A stretch of DNA of 64,000 nucleotides from Streptomyces alfalfae (GTDB lineage Bacteria; Actinomycetota; Actinomycetes; Streptomycetales; Streptomycetaceae). Position numbers and translations under genes: made by a program. Shown piece after piece: positions 35,462-43,919 of this stretch. The notes under the pieces are model-generated. The model did no database searches, was not told where the DNA came from, and was given only the letters and a program-made list of their open reading frames with translations. The first letter of the stretch is position 1; each line of letters opens with the position of its first letter. Location of the stretch: contig NZ_QEXM01000014.1 of the NCBI RefSeq assembly GCF_004127445.1, positions 1 to 64,000 of the forward strand. Direction: 5' to 3'.

Positions 35462-35656
35462 GCGGATCTCTCTCTCGCTCGGAACGGGGCCCCCGCAGTC
35501 CAGCCGCCCACAGAGCGGGCGGCCTCTCCCGACCCGGAACAGTGCCCACGACTCGGGAGGAAAAAGGTTTACAGGGGGTGGCGGTGCATAGGAACACGCC
35601 GACGGTCAAGGTTACGGGGCCGACCCGGAAGGGTCAAACCGGCCCCGCACCCCGGC

Positions 35657-37003
35657 TCACGTGGGCTCGCCGTCCGGCGGCAGCGGCTTGACGCCCTTGC
35701 ACAGATCGGTCTTGTCCGCGCTGCCCGGCCAGGCCACGTCCCGCGTCCGGTCGAAGTGCGAGCGGTAGGTGTCGTGCACCGAGTCGTCGTCGATCTTCAC
35801 GATCGCCTCGTCGTTCTCGCGCAGCGCGGGAGCGGTGTAGTTCTGCGACCCCGTGAAGGAGACCTTGTTCCGCTTGCCGTCGTACATGCCGTCGATGAGC
35901 AGGTACTTCGAGTGGATGATGTACGGCGTGGTCAGCCGGGAGCCGGGGCGCGAGGGGTCCCGGTCGTCGTTGAAGCAGCGCACCGAGGGCCCGCCGGACT
36001 TGTGGAGCTGCTCCCAGGTGCCGGGGGTGCCGTTCTGGCTCTTGGCGCTGTCCGTCTCGGCGTAGAGGATGCTCACCGAGCAGCCCGCCTTCTTCAGCGA
36101 GACGAGCTTGTCGGCGATCTGCTTCCGCGTGATCTTGAAGATCGCCGCGCGGACCTTGGTGCTCCGCTTCACTCCGGCGCTGTCCTTGTACGTGCACTTC
36201 ACGTTGTTCAGGACGGAGTACATGGTGTCGGTCTCGTTGACCGAGCCGTTGCGCGGGAAGAAGTACGACTTGTAGCGCCCGCTGCTGACCGTGCGGTAGT
36301 CCCAGTCCTGCCAGCGCTTGCCCAGCATGTCCGTGAAGTACTCCGCGTAGGCGTCGTACATCGCCGGGTTGTTCGGCAGCAGGAGGGCGTCGTTGTAGAA
36401 CTTCGTGTGCGCCGACGGCGTGGAGTTCGACGTCGTCTGCACGACGACGTCCTTGGCGCCCTTGACCTCCGAGAACAGCCAGAACTTGTTGTGCATGATC
36501 GATTTGCCGTACCGGGGGTTGCCGAGGCACGACTTCGCGGTCGGGCAGAGCGCCACGAAGGACGACTTGCTCTTGTTCGTCCCGAGCGCCTCCTTGAGCG
36601 TGGCGTACGAGGTGTTGGTCGGCCGGTCGCTCTTGCTGGTCTCGTCCAGCAGGATCTGCACGTGGACGCCGCGCTTCTTGGCGTCGACCAGGGCGTTGAC
36701 GACCGTGGCCTCCCACACGTGGTAGACCGCGACCTTGATCGTCGAGCCCTTCACCGCCGACTCGGTCAGCTCCACGAGCCGGCTGCGGACCGCGTACTGC
36801 TGGTCGGGGGTGCCCTTGGGGTCGTTGAAGATCGGGCCCTCCGTCCAGGCCCTCGGCGCGTCCGCGGACGCGGTCCCCACGGAGCCCACGGCCTGGATAC
36901 CCGCCGCCGACAGGACCGTGGCGAGCGCCACCGCCTGGCGTCCGCCCTTGACCGGCTTCACCGCACGGTGCCGTCCCGTGCCACGCAGGCGCGCTTGCGC
37001 CAT
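35657..37003 (-). CDS. Secreted phospholipase D-like protein
   Basis: 448 residues with an N-terminal basic stretch and hydrophobic segment ending ASADAPRAW, a likely Sec-type signal peptide. Two PLD-type HxK motifs are visible: HNKFWLFSE and HSKYLLIDG. The second is a full HxKxxxxD; in the first the Asp place holds Ser. The Cys residues (ALCPTAKSCLG, VKCTYKD, AGCSVSI, VRCFNDD) fit disulfides outside the cell. The substrate is unknown: phospholipid, nucleic acid or wall polymer. It is alone between rplU and rne on the minus strand. Confidence 0.85.
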   Translation of the reverse strand: MAQARLRGTGRHRAVKPVKGGRQAVALATVLSAAGIQAVGSVGTASADAPRAWTEGPIFNDPKGTPDQQYAVRSRLVELTESAVKGSTIKVAVYHVWEATVVNALVDAKKRGVHVQILLDETSKSDRPTNTSYATLKEALGTNKSKSSFVALCPTAKSCLGNPRYGKSIMHNKFWLFSEVKGAKDVVVQTTSNSTPSAHTKFYNDALLLPNNPAMYDAYAEYFTDMLGKRWQDWDYRTVSSGRYKSYFFPRNGSVNETDTMYSVLNNVKCTYKDSAGVKRSTKVRAAIFKITRKQIADKLVSLKKAGCSVSILYAETDSAKSQNGTPGTWEQLHKSGGPSVRCFNDDRDPSRPGSRLTTPYIIHSKYLLIDGMYDGKRNKVSFTGSQNYTAPALRENDEAIVKIDDDSVHDTYRSHFDRTRDVAWPGSADKTDLCKGVKPLPPDGEPT

Positions 37004-37170
37004 CTCTCATCCCTCCCCCGAGGCCTGGACGCCGTCTCCCCAACCGCGTGCTCACGCCTCTGTTCATCCGTCGGACCGCACGAGTTTTACAGGTGGCCAC
37101 ACGTGCTCCAAGGCCAGGGGGGGTAGTTCACGCTTTCGAGCCACGGCGGCGGCGCTTCTCGGACACGCGC

Positions 37171-37208
37171 GTGCCCCCTGTCCGGCCGTGCGGCCGGACA
37201 GGGGGCAC
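37171..37208 (-). terminator. Terminator after rne
   Basis: Perfect 17-base-pair stem (37171-37187 with 37192-37208) with a GCAC/GTGC four-base loop, 16 bases beyond the rne stop. No T-run. Confidence 0.82.
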
Positions 37209-37223
37209 GGGTCGCGCCGGGCG

Positions 37224-40200
37224 TCAGCTCTCGCTGGACGCGGAGACCGAAGGCGCCGTCTGCTCGGCGGCCACCGTCTTCTTGGCGGTCGCCTTCGTCG
37301 CCTTCTTGGCCGTCGTCTTCTTGGCGGCCGTCTTCTTCGCCGTCGTCGTCTTGGCGGCGGTCTTCTTGGCGGCCGTCTTCTTGGCCGCCGTCTTCTTCGC
37401 GGGCGCCTTCTTGGCCGCCTTGCGCGCCGTCTTCTTGGCGGGGGCCTCGGCCTCCGCCGCGGGCTCCTCGGAGACCTGCGGCTCCTCCGCGGCCTGCGGC
37501 TTCTCCGCGGCCGGGACGACCACGACGGCGGCGTCCTCGGACGCGGTCGGCGCGGTGGCCTTGCGCACCGCACGGCGGCGCGGACGGGCCGGAGCGGCGT
37601 CCGCCACGGGCTCGGCGGCGGGCTCCGCCACCGGCTCGGCCTTCGGCGCCGGGGCCACGACGACCTCGGCGGCCTCGTCGGCCCCGCTCTCCGCGGCCTT
37701 CGGCGAACCGGCGGGCGACGTCGCCTTGCGGACGGCACGGCGACGCGTACGGCCCTTCGGCGCGGCGTCGTCCACGGGCGTCTCGGCGGCCGCGGGGGCC
37801 GCAGGGGCCTCCTGGGCGGCCTCGACGGCCTCCGGGGTGCCCACGACCGGGTCCTCGGCGGCCGGCGCGGCGGTGCGCGCCACGTCGGACTCGACGACGG
37901 GAACCTCGGCCTTGGCGGCCTCCAGCTCGGCCTGCGCGGCCTTCTCCGCCGCCCGCTCCGCGGCCTTGGCCCGCTTGCCCGACTTCTTCGGGGCGCGCGC
38001 CTTCGGGGCCTCCTCCTGCGGGACCTCGGACCGCTGCGCCTCGGCCTGCGGAGCCTCCGCCGGAGCGGACTCCGCGCGGGGAGCGCCCGCCGGAGCCGAG
38101 GCCCTGCGGGTCGCACGGCGGCGCGAGCGGCCACTGCGGGACGCGGCGGCCTCGGCCTCCGCGGCGCTGCTGTACAGCTCCTCGTCCGCGACGAACTCCG
38201 GCTCGGGCAGGGCCACCGGAGCGGCGGCCTCCGCGGCGACCTCGGCCTCGGTCTCGGCGCTCTCGACGCCGTCGGCGGCCTCGTGCTCGTGCTCGTGGGT
38301 GTGCTCGTGCTGGTCGGCGCCGCCGCGACCGCGCTTCTTGCGCTTGCCGCCGCCACCGGCGGCGGTGGGCTGCTCCATGTGCACGATGACGCCGCGGCCG
38401 TTGCAGTGCACGCAGGTCTCGGAGAAGGACTCGAGGAGTCCCTGGCCGACACGCTTACGGGTCATCTGGACCAGGCCGAGCGAGGTGACCTCGGCGACCT
38501 GGTGCTTCGTACGGTCGCGCCCGAGGCATTCGAGCAGACGGCGCAGGACCAGGTCCCGGTTGGACTCGAGGACCATGTCGATGAAGTCGATGACGACGAT
38601 GCCGCCGAGGTCGCGCAGCCGGAGCTGACGCACGATCTCCTCGGCCGCCTCCAGGTTGTTCCTGGTCACGGTCTCTTCGAGGTTGCCGCCCTGGCCGGTG
38701 AACTTGCCGGTGTTGACGTCGACGACGATCATCGCCTCGGTCTTGTCGATCACCAGCGAGCCGCCGCTCGGCAGCCAGACCTTGCGGTCGAGGGCCTTCG
38801 CGAGCTGCTCGTCGATCCGGTACGTCGCGAAGACGTCGACCTCGGACGTCCAGCGCGTGAGGCGGTCCGACAGGTCGGGCGCGACGTGCTGGACGTAGCC
38901 GTGGATGGTCTCCCACGCCTCGTCACCGCTGACGATGACCTTGGAGAAGTCCTCGTTGAAGATGTCGCGGACCACCCGGACGGTCATGTCCGGCTCGCCG
39001 TACAGCAGGCTCGGCGAGCTGGTGATGGACATCTTGGACTTCTTCTGGATGTCCTCCCACTGCGCCTGGAGCCGCTCGACGTCACGGCGCAGCTCGTCCT
39101 CGCTCGCGCCCTCGGCGGCGGTGCGCACGATGACGCCCGCGTCCTCGGGGACGATCTTCTTGAGGATGGTCTTCAGACGCGCGCGCTCGGTGTCGGGCAG
39201 CTTGCGGCTGATGCCGGTCATGGAGCCCTCGGGCACGTACACGAGGTAGCGGCCCGGCAGCGAGACCTGGCTGGTCAGGCGAGCGCCCTTGTGGCCGATC
39301 GGGTCCTTGGTGACCTGCACGAGGACCGACTGGCCGGACTTCAGGGCGGACTCGATGCGCCGGGGGCCGTTGGCCATGCCCAGCGCCTCGAAGTTGACCT
39401 CACCGGCGTACAGGACGGCGTTGCGGCCCTTGCCGATGTCGATGAAGGCGGCCTCCATCGACGGCAGCACGTTCTGGACCTTGCCCAGGTAGACGTTGCC
39501 GACGTAGCTGGTGGCCTGCTCCTTGTTGACGTAGTGCTCGACGAGCACGTTGTCCTCGAGGACGCCGATCTGGGTGCGCTCGCCGTTCTGGCGGACGACC
39601 ATCACGCGCTCGACGGCCTCACGGCGGGCCAGGAACTCGGCCTCGGTGATGATCGGCACGCGGCGGCGGCCCTGCTCACGGCCCTCGCGGCGGCGCTGCT
39701 TCTTGGCCTCCAGGCGCGTCGAGCCCTTGATGGACTGGACCTCGTCGGCGCCGGTGCCGGGCTCGCGGTCCGCGTCCTTCGCACGCCGCTCCCTCGGCTC
39801 GCGGACCTTGACGACCGTGCGCTCCGGGTCGCCGTCGCCCGGCTCGCCCTCGGCGGAGTCACCGGCGCGGCGGCGGCGGCGACGGCGACGGCGGCTGCTG
39901 CTGGAGCCCGAACCATTGGACTCGGCGGCGGACTCGTCCGCGTCGTCGTCCTGCTCGGCGCTGTCCGCGGCGTCCTCGTCGGCGTGCTCGGCGTCCGTGT
40001 CGTCGGACTCGGCGGCGTCGTGCTGGTCGCCCTCGTGCTCGGCGGCGTCACCACGGCGGCGGCGACGGCCCCCGCGGCGGCGGCGACGGCCCTGACGCTC
40101 GCCGGAGTCGTCGCCCTCGTCCTCGGAGTCGGCCTGGTCGACCTCGGCCTCGACCTCGGCTTCGGTGTCGTCGGGGGCCTCGGCGGGCTGCTCCTCGACG

Positions 40201-41249
40201 GCGGCCTTGGCGGGCTCGCGCTCCTCGGCGGCGGGCTGCTCGTCGGCGGCACGGCGACGGCGGCGACGGCGCGGCGCCGGCTCCTCCTCCGCCACCGGGG
40301 CGACGGTCTCCTCCTCGGGCTCCTCGGCGGCCTCGGCGGCGGCGGCCGCGGCGGCGCTCTCCGGGGTCTGGAACATCGGCGCGGCGAACACGGGCGCCTG
40401 GAAGACGGCGACGGCGGGGCGGGCCGGCTTGCGGCGGCCGTCCTCACCGGAGTCGTCGGCGACCGAGGCCTTGCGGGCCTTGTGGCCGGCGGGCGCGGAG
40501 AATCCGGCCGCGGCCTTGCGCGTGGCACGGCGGCGACGGCCACGCGGGGCGCCGTCCTCGGCGGACTCGGCGGGCTCAGCGGACTCGGCGGCGGGCGCCT
40601 CGACCGGGGCGGCCTTCTCCGCGGCCTTCGCGGGGGCCTTCGCGGAAGCCTTCTCCTCGGCCTGCCGCGGCTCGGCGGCGGCCTCGGCCGCGGGGGCCTC
40701 GGCGGCGGGCGCGGAGGCGCCACGGGTGGCACGGCGGCGCGAACGGCGCGGCGCGGCCTCCTCCGGCTGCTCCTCGGTGACCGGCTCGGGCGCGGCGGCG
40801 GGAGCCTCGTCGGCGGCGGCCGTCTCCTCGGCCACGGGCTGCGGCGAGCCCGCGGGGGCGGAGGCGCGGCGGGTGGCGCGGCGGCGCGGGCGCGCCGGTG
40901 CGGCCTCCTCGGCGACCGGCTCGGCCTCGGGCTCGGGCTCGGCGGCGGGCGCCGGGGTCTCCGTGGCCTCGGCGGCCCCCGGCGAGCCCGCGGGCGCGGA
41001 GGCGCGGCGGGTCGCGCGGCGGCGCGGGCGCGCCGGTGCGGCCTCCTCGGCGGCGGGCGCCGGGGCCTCGGCGGCCGGCGCGGCGTCCTCGGCCGCGGGC
41101 GCGGCCGCCACGGCCGGAGCCGCGGCCTCGGCGGCGCCGGCGGGCGGGCCCGCGGGGCGGGACGCGGCGCGGCGCCTGCGGCGCGGCGGCAGGGTGTCGC
41201 TGGGGCTGTCGTTCTGCGAGCCCTCAGTGGGGTCGTTCGGCTCAAGCAT
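37224..41249 (-). CDS. rne: Ribonuclease E/G
   Basis: 1341-residue endoribonuclease for RNA decay and rRNA/tRNA processing. The catalytic core (about 500-1000) sits in the middle, as in Streptomyces RNase ES: S1 domain (SYVGNVYLGKVQNVLPSMEAAFIDIG), the DNase I-like part with VDVNTGKFTGQGGNLEETVTRNN and IDFIDM, and the zinc link ETCVHCNGRG. Both flanks are Ala/Pro/Glu-rich with about eight Arg-rich blocks of the type PRRRATRRASAPAG. The C-terminus ends in a Lys/Ala/Thr histone H1-like tail (AAKKTAAKKTAAKTTTAKK). ATG 41249 has GGGAG ten bases upstream. It is larger than E. coli RNase E (1061). Confidence 0.95.
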   Translation of the reverse strand: MLEPNDPTEGSQNDSPSDTLPPRRRRRAASRPAGPPAGAAEAAAPAVAAAPAAEDAAPAAEAPAPAAEEAAPARPRRRATRRASAPAGSPGAAEATETPAPAAEPEPEAEPVAEEAAPARPRRRATRRASAPAGSPQPVAEETAAADEAPAAAPEPVTEEQPEEAAPRRSRRRATRGASAPAAEAPAAEAAAEPRQAEEKASAKAPAKAAEKAAPVEAPAAESAEPAESAEDGAPRGRRRRATRKAAAGFSAPAGHKARKASVADDSGEDGRRKPARPAVAVFQAPVFAAPMFQTPESAAAAAAAEAAEEPEEETVAPVAEEEPAPRRRRRRRAADEQPAAEEREPAKAAVEEQPAEAPDDTEAEVEAEVDQADSEDEGDDSGERQGRRRRRGGRRRRRGDAAEHEGDQHDAAESDDTDAEHADEDAADSAEQDDDADESAAESNGSGSSSSRRRRRRRRRAGDSAEGEPGDGDPERTVVKVREPRERRAKDADREPGTGADEVQSIKGSTRLEAKKQRRREGREQGRRRVPIITEAEFLARREAVERVMVVRQNGERTQIGVLEDNVLVEHYVNKEQATSYVGNVYLGKVQNVLPSMEAAFIDIGKGRNAVLYAGEVNFEALGMANGPRRIESALKSGQSVLVQVTKDPIGHKGARLTSQVSLPGRYLVYVPEGSMTGISRKLPDTERARLKTILKKIVPEDAGVIVRTAAEGASEDELRRDVERLQAQWEDIQKKSKMSITSSPSLLYGEPDMTVRVVRDIFNEDFSKVIVSGDEAWETIHGYVQHVAPDLSDRLTRWTSEVDVFATYRIDEQLAKALDRKVWLPSGGSLVIDKTEAMIVVDVNTGKFTGQGGNLEETVTRNNLEAAEEIVRQLRLRDLGGIVVIDFIDMVLESNRDLVLRRLLECLGRDRTKHQVAEVTSLGLVQMTRKRVGQGLLESFSETCVHCNGRGVIVHMEQPTAAGGGGKRKKRGRGGADQHEHTHEHEHEAADGVESAETEAEVAAEAAAPVALPEPEFVADEELYSSAAEAEAAASRSGRSRRRATRRASAPAGAPRAESAPAEAPQAEAQRSEVPQEEAPKARAPKKSGKRAKAAERAAEKAAQAELEAAKAEVPVVESDVARTAAPAAEDPVVGTPEAVEAAQEAPAAPAAAETPVDDAAPKGRTRRRAVRKATSPAGSPKAAESGADEAAEVVVAPAPKAEPVAEPAAEPVADAAPARPRRRAVRKATAPTASEDAAVVVVPAAEKPQAAEEPQVSEEPAAEAEAPAKKTARKAAKKAPAKKTAAKKTAAKKTAAKTTTAKKTAAKKTTAKKATKATAKKTVAAEQTAPSVSASSES

Positions 41250-41485
41250 GCGGGCGGTTCTCCCGTCACGCTCCCGGGCGCCGCGCCTGGTCCGGTGATG
41301 TCCACGGCTCGCGCTAGGTGCGCGGGGCCGTCATCCGGGGGCGGGGGCGCCGCACGGGAGCTCTCTGTGTCTTGTCTCGCCGGTTCCGTACGCCCAAATG
41401 CGGACGGCCTGGCGAAAGTCTCGGTCAGTGCGCTGCCCGACCCAGATGGCTCCCGAGTACGAGGGCGGCGCTTCGACGTACGTCC

Positions 41486-42325
41486 TTACCGGGGGCCTTC
41501 CGTCGCAGGCGCCTTCGCGGCGGCAGTCACGGCGGCCGTTGATGCGGCCGGAACTGCCTCGCGGTCGGGCGCGAGCGGGTCGGTCACCGTGCCGGTCTCT
41601 TCATCGAAAAGCCCCTGCGCCAGCCTGGTCACCGCTGCGGGGACCGGCGGCGCCAGGTCGGCCACAGCTCGGAGACCGGACAGGACGTCGTCAGGTCGTA
41701 CGGCAGGTGTTACGTGCCGAACAACCAGCCGCAGTATCGCACAGGGCTTGTCGCTCGGCCTATCGGTGTCGTGCGTGACCGCCTCGTCCTCGGCGATCGC
41801 TTCCAGGCTCACGACCGCTTCGCGGGCGTCGAAGGTCCGCATGCCGTTCTTCGTGCGGCGCTGCACCTCGACCGTCTCGGCGTCCCTGAAGCGCTCGGCG
41901 GCGCGGGCCGCGTCCGCGGTCTCGACGCCGACCAGGCGCAGCTCCCAGACGGAGGCGGTCAGCCGGTCGGCGAGGCCCGAGGTGCGGGACTCGACGGCGT
42001 CGGTGATGTCCAGGCCGTCCGGCAGCGACTCGTTCAGGAGGTCGCGCAGGACCTCGGGGTCGCGCGGCGCGGTGAGCGCGATCTCCAGGTACTCGGCCTC
42101 GCTGCCCGTGCCGGTGGGTGCGGCATTGGCGTACGACACCTTCGGGTGCGGGGTGAACCCCGCCGAGTACGCCATGGGCACCTCGGCGCGGCGCAGCGCA
42201 CGCTCGAAGGCGCGCTGGAAGTCACGGTGGCTGGTGAACCGGAGGCGGCCGCGCTTGGTGTAGCGCAGGCGGATGCGCTGCACCGCGGGTGCGGGCGGCG
42301 GGCCTTCGGGCTGTCGCTTGCCCAG
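41486..42325 (-). CDS. TIGR03936 (DUF2344) radical-SAM-linked protein
   Basis: 279 residues if translation begins at CTG 42325 (LGKRQPEGPPPAP), which has a near-perfect AAGGAGAAG five bases upstream. GTG 42283 (VQRIRLRYTK) is the other choice but has no nearby ribosome-binding site; a GTG at 42445 would lie inside the CRISPR-like repeat and is rejected. Family signs: RYTKRGRLRFTSHRDFQRAFERALRRAEVP and GFTPHPKVSYANA. The family always accompanies the TIGR03960 radical SAM protein, here encoded at 44511-46436. Role unknown, possibly RNA modification. The last 40 residues are variable. Confidence 0.88.
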   Translation of the reverse strand: MGKRQPEGPPPAPAVQRIRLRYTKRGRLRFTSHRDFQRAFERALRRAEVPMAYSAGFTPHPKVSYANAAPTGTGSEAEYLEIALTAPRDPEVLRDLLNESLPDGLDITDAVESRTSGLADRLTASVWELRLVGVETADAARAAERFRDAETVEVQRRTKNGMRTFDAREAVVSLEAIAEDEAVTHDTDRPSDKPCAILRLVVRHVTPAVRPDDVLSGLRAVADLAPPVPAAVTRLAQGLFDEETGTVTDPLAPDREAVPAASTAAVTAAAKAPATEGPR

Positions 42326-42352
42326 GGGAACTTCTCCTTGTGTGCGGTCCGG

Positions 42353-42441
42353 GAAGGACCCCCGCCTCGGCGGGGAGCAGCCTGGGCGACGCTTGCCCAG
42401 CGTCGTCCAGTCGGGATCACCCCCGCACAGGCGGGGAAACT
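42353..42441. CRISPR. Two-unit type I-E-like CRISPR repeat element
   Basis: Two 28-base units at 42353-42380 and 42414-42441 are exactly 61 bases apart, the period of type I-E arrays (28 + 33). Both keep the core ACCCCCGC-N3-GGCGGGGA with a CCCCGC/GCGGGG hairpin. The second also begins GGATCAC as many actinobacterial I-E repeats do. The 33-base spacer (42381-42413) holds its own CGACGC/GCGTCG inverted repeat. No third repeat is found 61 bases to either side, and no cas gene is present. The two units differ at about a third of positions, so this may be a decayed mini-array or a repeat relic. Confidence 0.5.
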
Positions 42442-43913
42442 GCACTCCCGGGGTTCTTCTCTAGATTACGCGGCTCGGGCGCGTCGAGTTCCCGCCGGGC
42501 CACCGGTACGGGCGTCGGCCGCGCCTCCACGAGCGCCGGTGGGGGCTCCACGGGGGCCCGCCGTGGCCGCGCGGGCGCGCCGAACAGTGTGCGGCGCACG
42601 TCGGCCCGCGCCTGGCGGATGCTCGCGCGGGCCGACGTCAGGGCCTGCCGGGTCGTGGCGCGCACCTCCCGCACCGCCTTGGCCGCGGGGCGCCACACCG
42701 TGTCGCGGACCACGTGGCCCACGGGAGTGAGGACGCAGCGGTAGGCCCAGCGCACCGGCTCGACGAAGATCCACCGCAGCAGCCTGGCGAGGAAGCGGCC
42801 GACGGCCAGCGAGACGTGTCCGGCGACGCGCCAGGCGTGGCCGAGCGCGGCGCCGACCTCGCGGGCGACGACGGCAAGGGCGCGCCCGACCGGGACGAGC
42901 ACCCGGCGCCACACCGCGACGGCGGGCACGACGAGGACCCAGCGGCAGAGCGCGACGACGGCGGCCCAGAGGCCGCGCCCCAGCCAGGAGACCCCTGCCC
43001 AGAAGCCACGCCCCACCCACGACACACCAGCCCAGAAGCCACGCCCCACCCACGACACACCGGCCCAGAAGCCGCCCGCCAGCCACGAGACCCCGGCCCA
43101 CACCCCGCCCGCCAGCCGGGCGACGCCCGCGCCGATCCTCGCGCAGCACCAGGCGATGCCCTGCCCCACCGGCGTGAGCACCGCTCGGCACAGCCACACC
43201 GCGGGCGCCACGAGCAACACCCGGCCCAGCCATGCGAGGCCCCCGCCGAGCGGCACCACCCCGTAGCGCCACAACCCCACCCACGGCCACACGAAGACCG
43301 CCTTGCACAGCCAGACCAGGGCGGCGCCGATGGCCCGGCCCGCGGCCGTGGCTCCGGCGCCGAGGCCGCGGGCCAGCCAGGCGAGCGCGCGGCCGAGCGG
43401 GGTCAGCGCCCGGGCGTGGAACCAGCGGGCCGGGATCACCGCGAGGCAGCGCCAGAGCCAGGCCGCCGGGGTCACGAGAAGGGTCCGCACCAGCCAGGCG
43501 ACGCCCGCCCCGGCGCCGAGGACGCCCGTCGCGATGCCGCGCCCGACCGGCGCCAGCACGGACCGGTACAGCCACACCGCCGGCGCCACGAACAGCACCC
43601 GGCCCAGCCACACGAGGCCGGTGGCGAGCGGCACCGCTCCGTAGCGCCACAGCCCCACCCACGGCCACACGAACACGGCTCTGAACAACCATGTCAGTGC
43701 GGCGGCGACACCCCGTCCGACCGGCCTGAGCGCGCCGCGGTACACGAACCGTCCGGCCACGGCGAGCGCGTCCCACGCGAGGCGCACCGGCACGACGAGC
43801 ACCAGCGCCACGATGCGCACCGGCACGCGGACGGCGACGGCGAGACAGCCCTCGGCGTGCTCGGGCGGTCGCTGCGGCTCAGCGCCGGGGGCGGGCCGTT
43901 TCTCCAGGTCCAT
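42417..43913 (-). CDS. Trp-rich repeat membrane protein
   Basis: 498 residues from ATG 43913. The body is built from six degenerate units of about 50-75 residues, each containing a (V/A)L-x-P-V/L-G-R segment (near residues 61, 120, 169, 245, 339, 394). Two 53-residue blocks (75-127 and 201-253) are almost identical, with VFVWPWVGLWRYG and WLGRVLLVAPAVWL. A ten-residue tandem repeat GFWAGVSWVG runs over 270-315. It is very rich in Trp, Val, Arg and Gly, so membrane-associated amphipathic helices are likely. A Gln/Arg/Ala-rich tail ends in VSPPVRG, encoded by the CRISPR-like repeat. Function unknown. Confidence 0.75.
   Translation of the reverse strand: MDLEKRPAPGAEPQRPPEHAEGCLAVAVRVPVRIVALVLVVPVRLAWDALAVAGRFVYRGALRPVGRGVAAALTWLFRAVFVWPWVGLWRYGAVPLATGLVWLGRVLFVAPAVWLYRSVLAPVGRGIATGVLGAGAGVAWLVRTLLVTPAAWLWRCLAVIPARWFHARALTPLGRALAWLARGLGAGATAAGRAIGAALVWLCKAVFVWPWVGLWRYGVVPLGGGLAWLGRVLLVAPAVWLCRAVLTPVGQGIAWCCARIGAGVARLAGGVWAGVSWLAGGFWAGVSWVGRGFWAGVSWVGRGFWAGVSWLGRGLWAAVVALCRWVLVVPAVAVWRRVLVPVGRALAVVAREVGAALGHAWRVAGHVSLAVGRFLARLLRWIFVEPVRWAYRCVLTPVGHVVRDTVWRPAAKAVREVRATTRQALTSARASIRQARADVRRTLFGAPARPRRAPVEPPPALVEARPTPVPVARRELDAPEPRNLEKNPGSAVSPPVRG
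42965..43090 (-). repeat. 30-bp tandem repeat in the Trp-rich gene
   Basis: Four copies of a 30-base unit, the middle two nearly identical at DNA level (GCCCAGAAGCCACGCCCCAC on the plus strand as core). It encodes the ten-residue unit GFWAGVSWVG in frame. Such exact copies imply recent expansion. Confidence 0.85.
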
Positions 43914-43919
43914 GTCGTC

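Noticed and set aside
36735..42263. Very long plus-strand open frame opposite rne
   Set aside because: It mirrors the Ala/Pro/Glu-rich rne gene; its Leu/Gly/Arg-only composition is the antisense shadow of high-GC codons, and the minus strand holds clear RNase E/G domains.
42326..42445. GTG 42445 as start of the TIGR03936 gene
   Set aside because: The extra 40 residues are translated CRISPR-like repeat and spacer, not conserved protein.
42230..42520. A full CRISPR array
   Set aside because: Only two units at a 61-base step; positions 61 bases before and after lack the core, and no cas gene is in the window.
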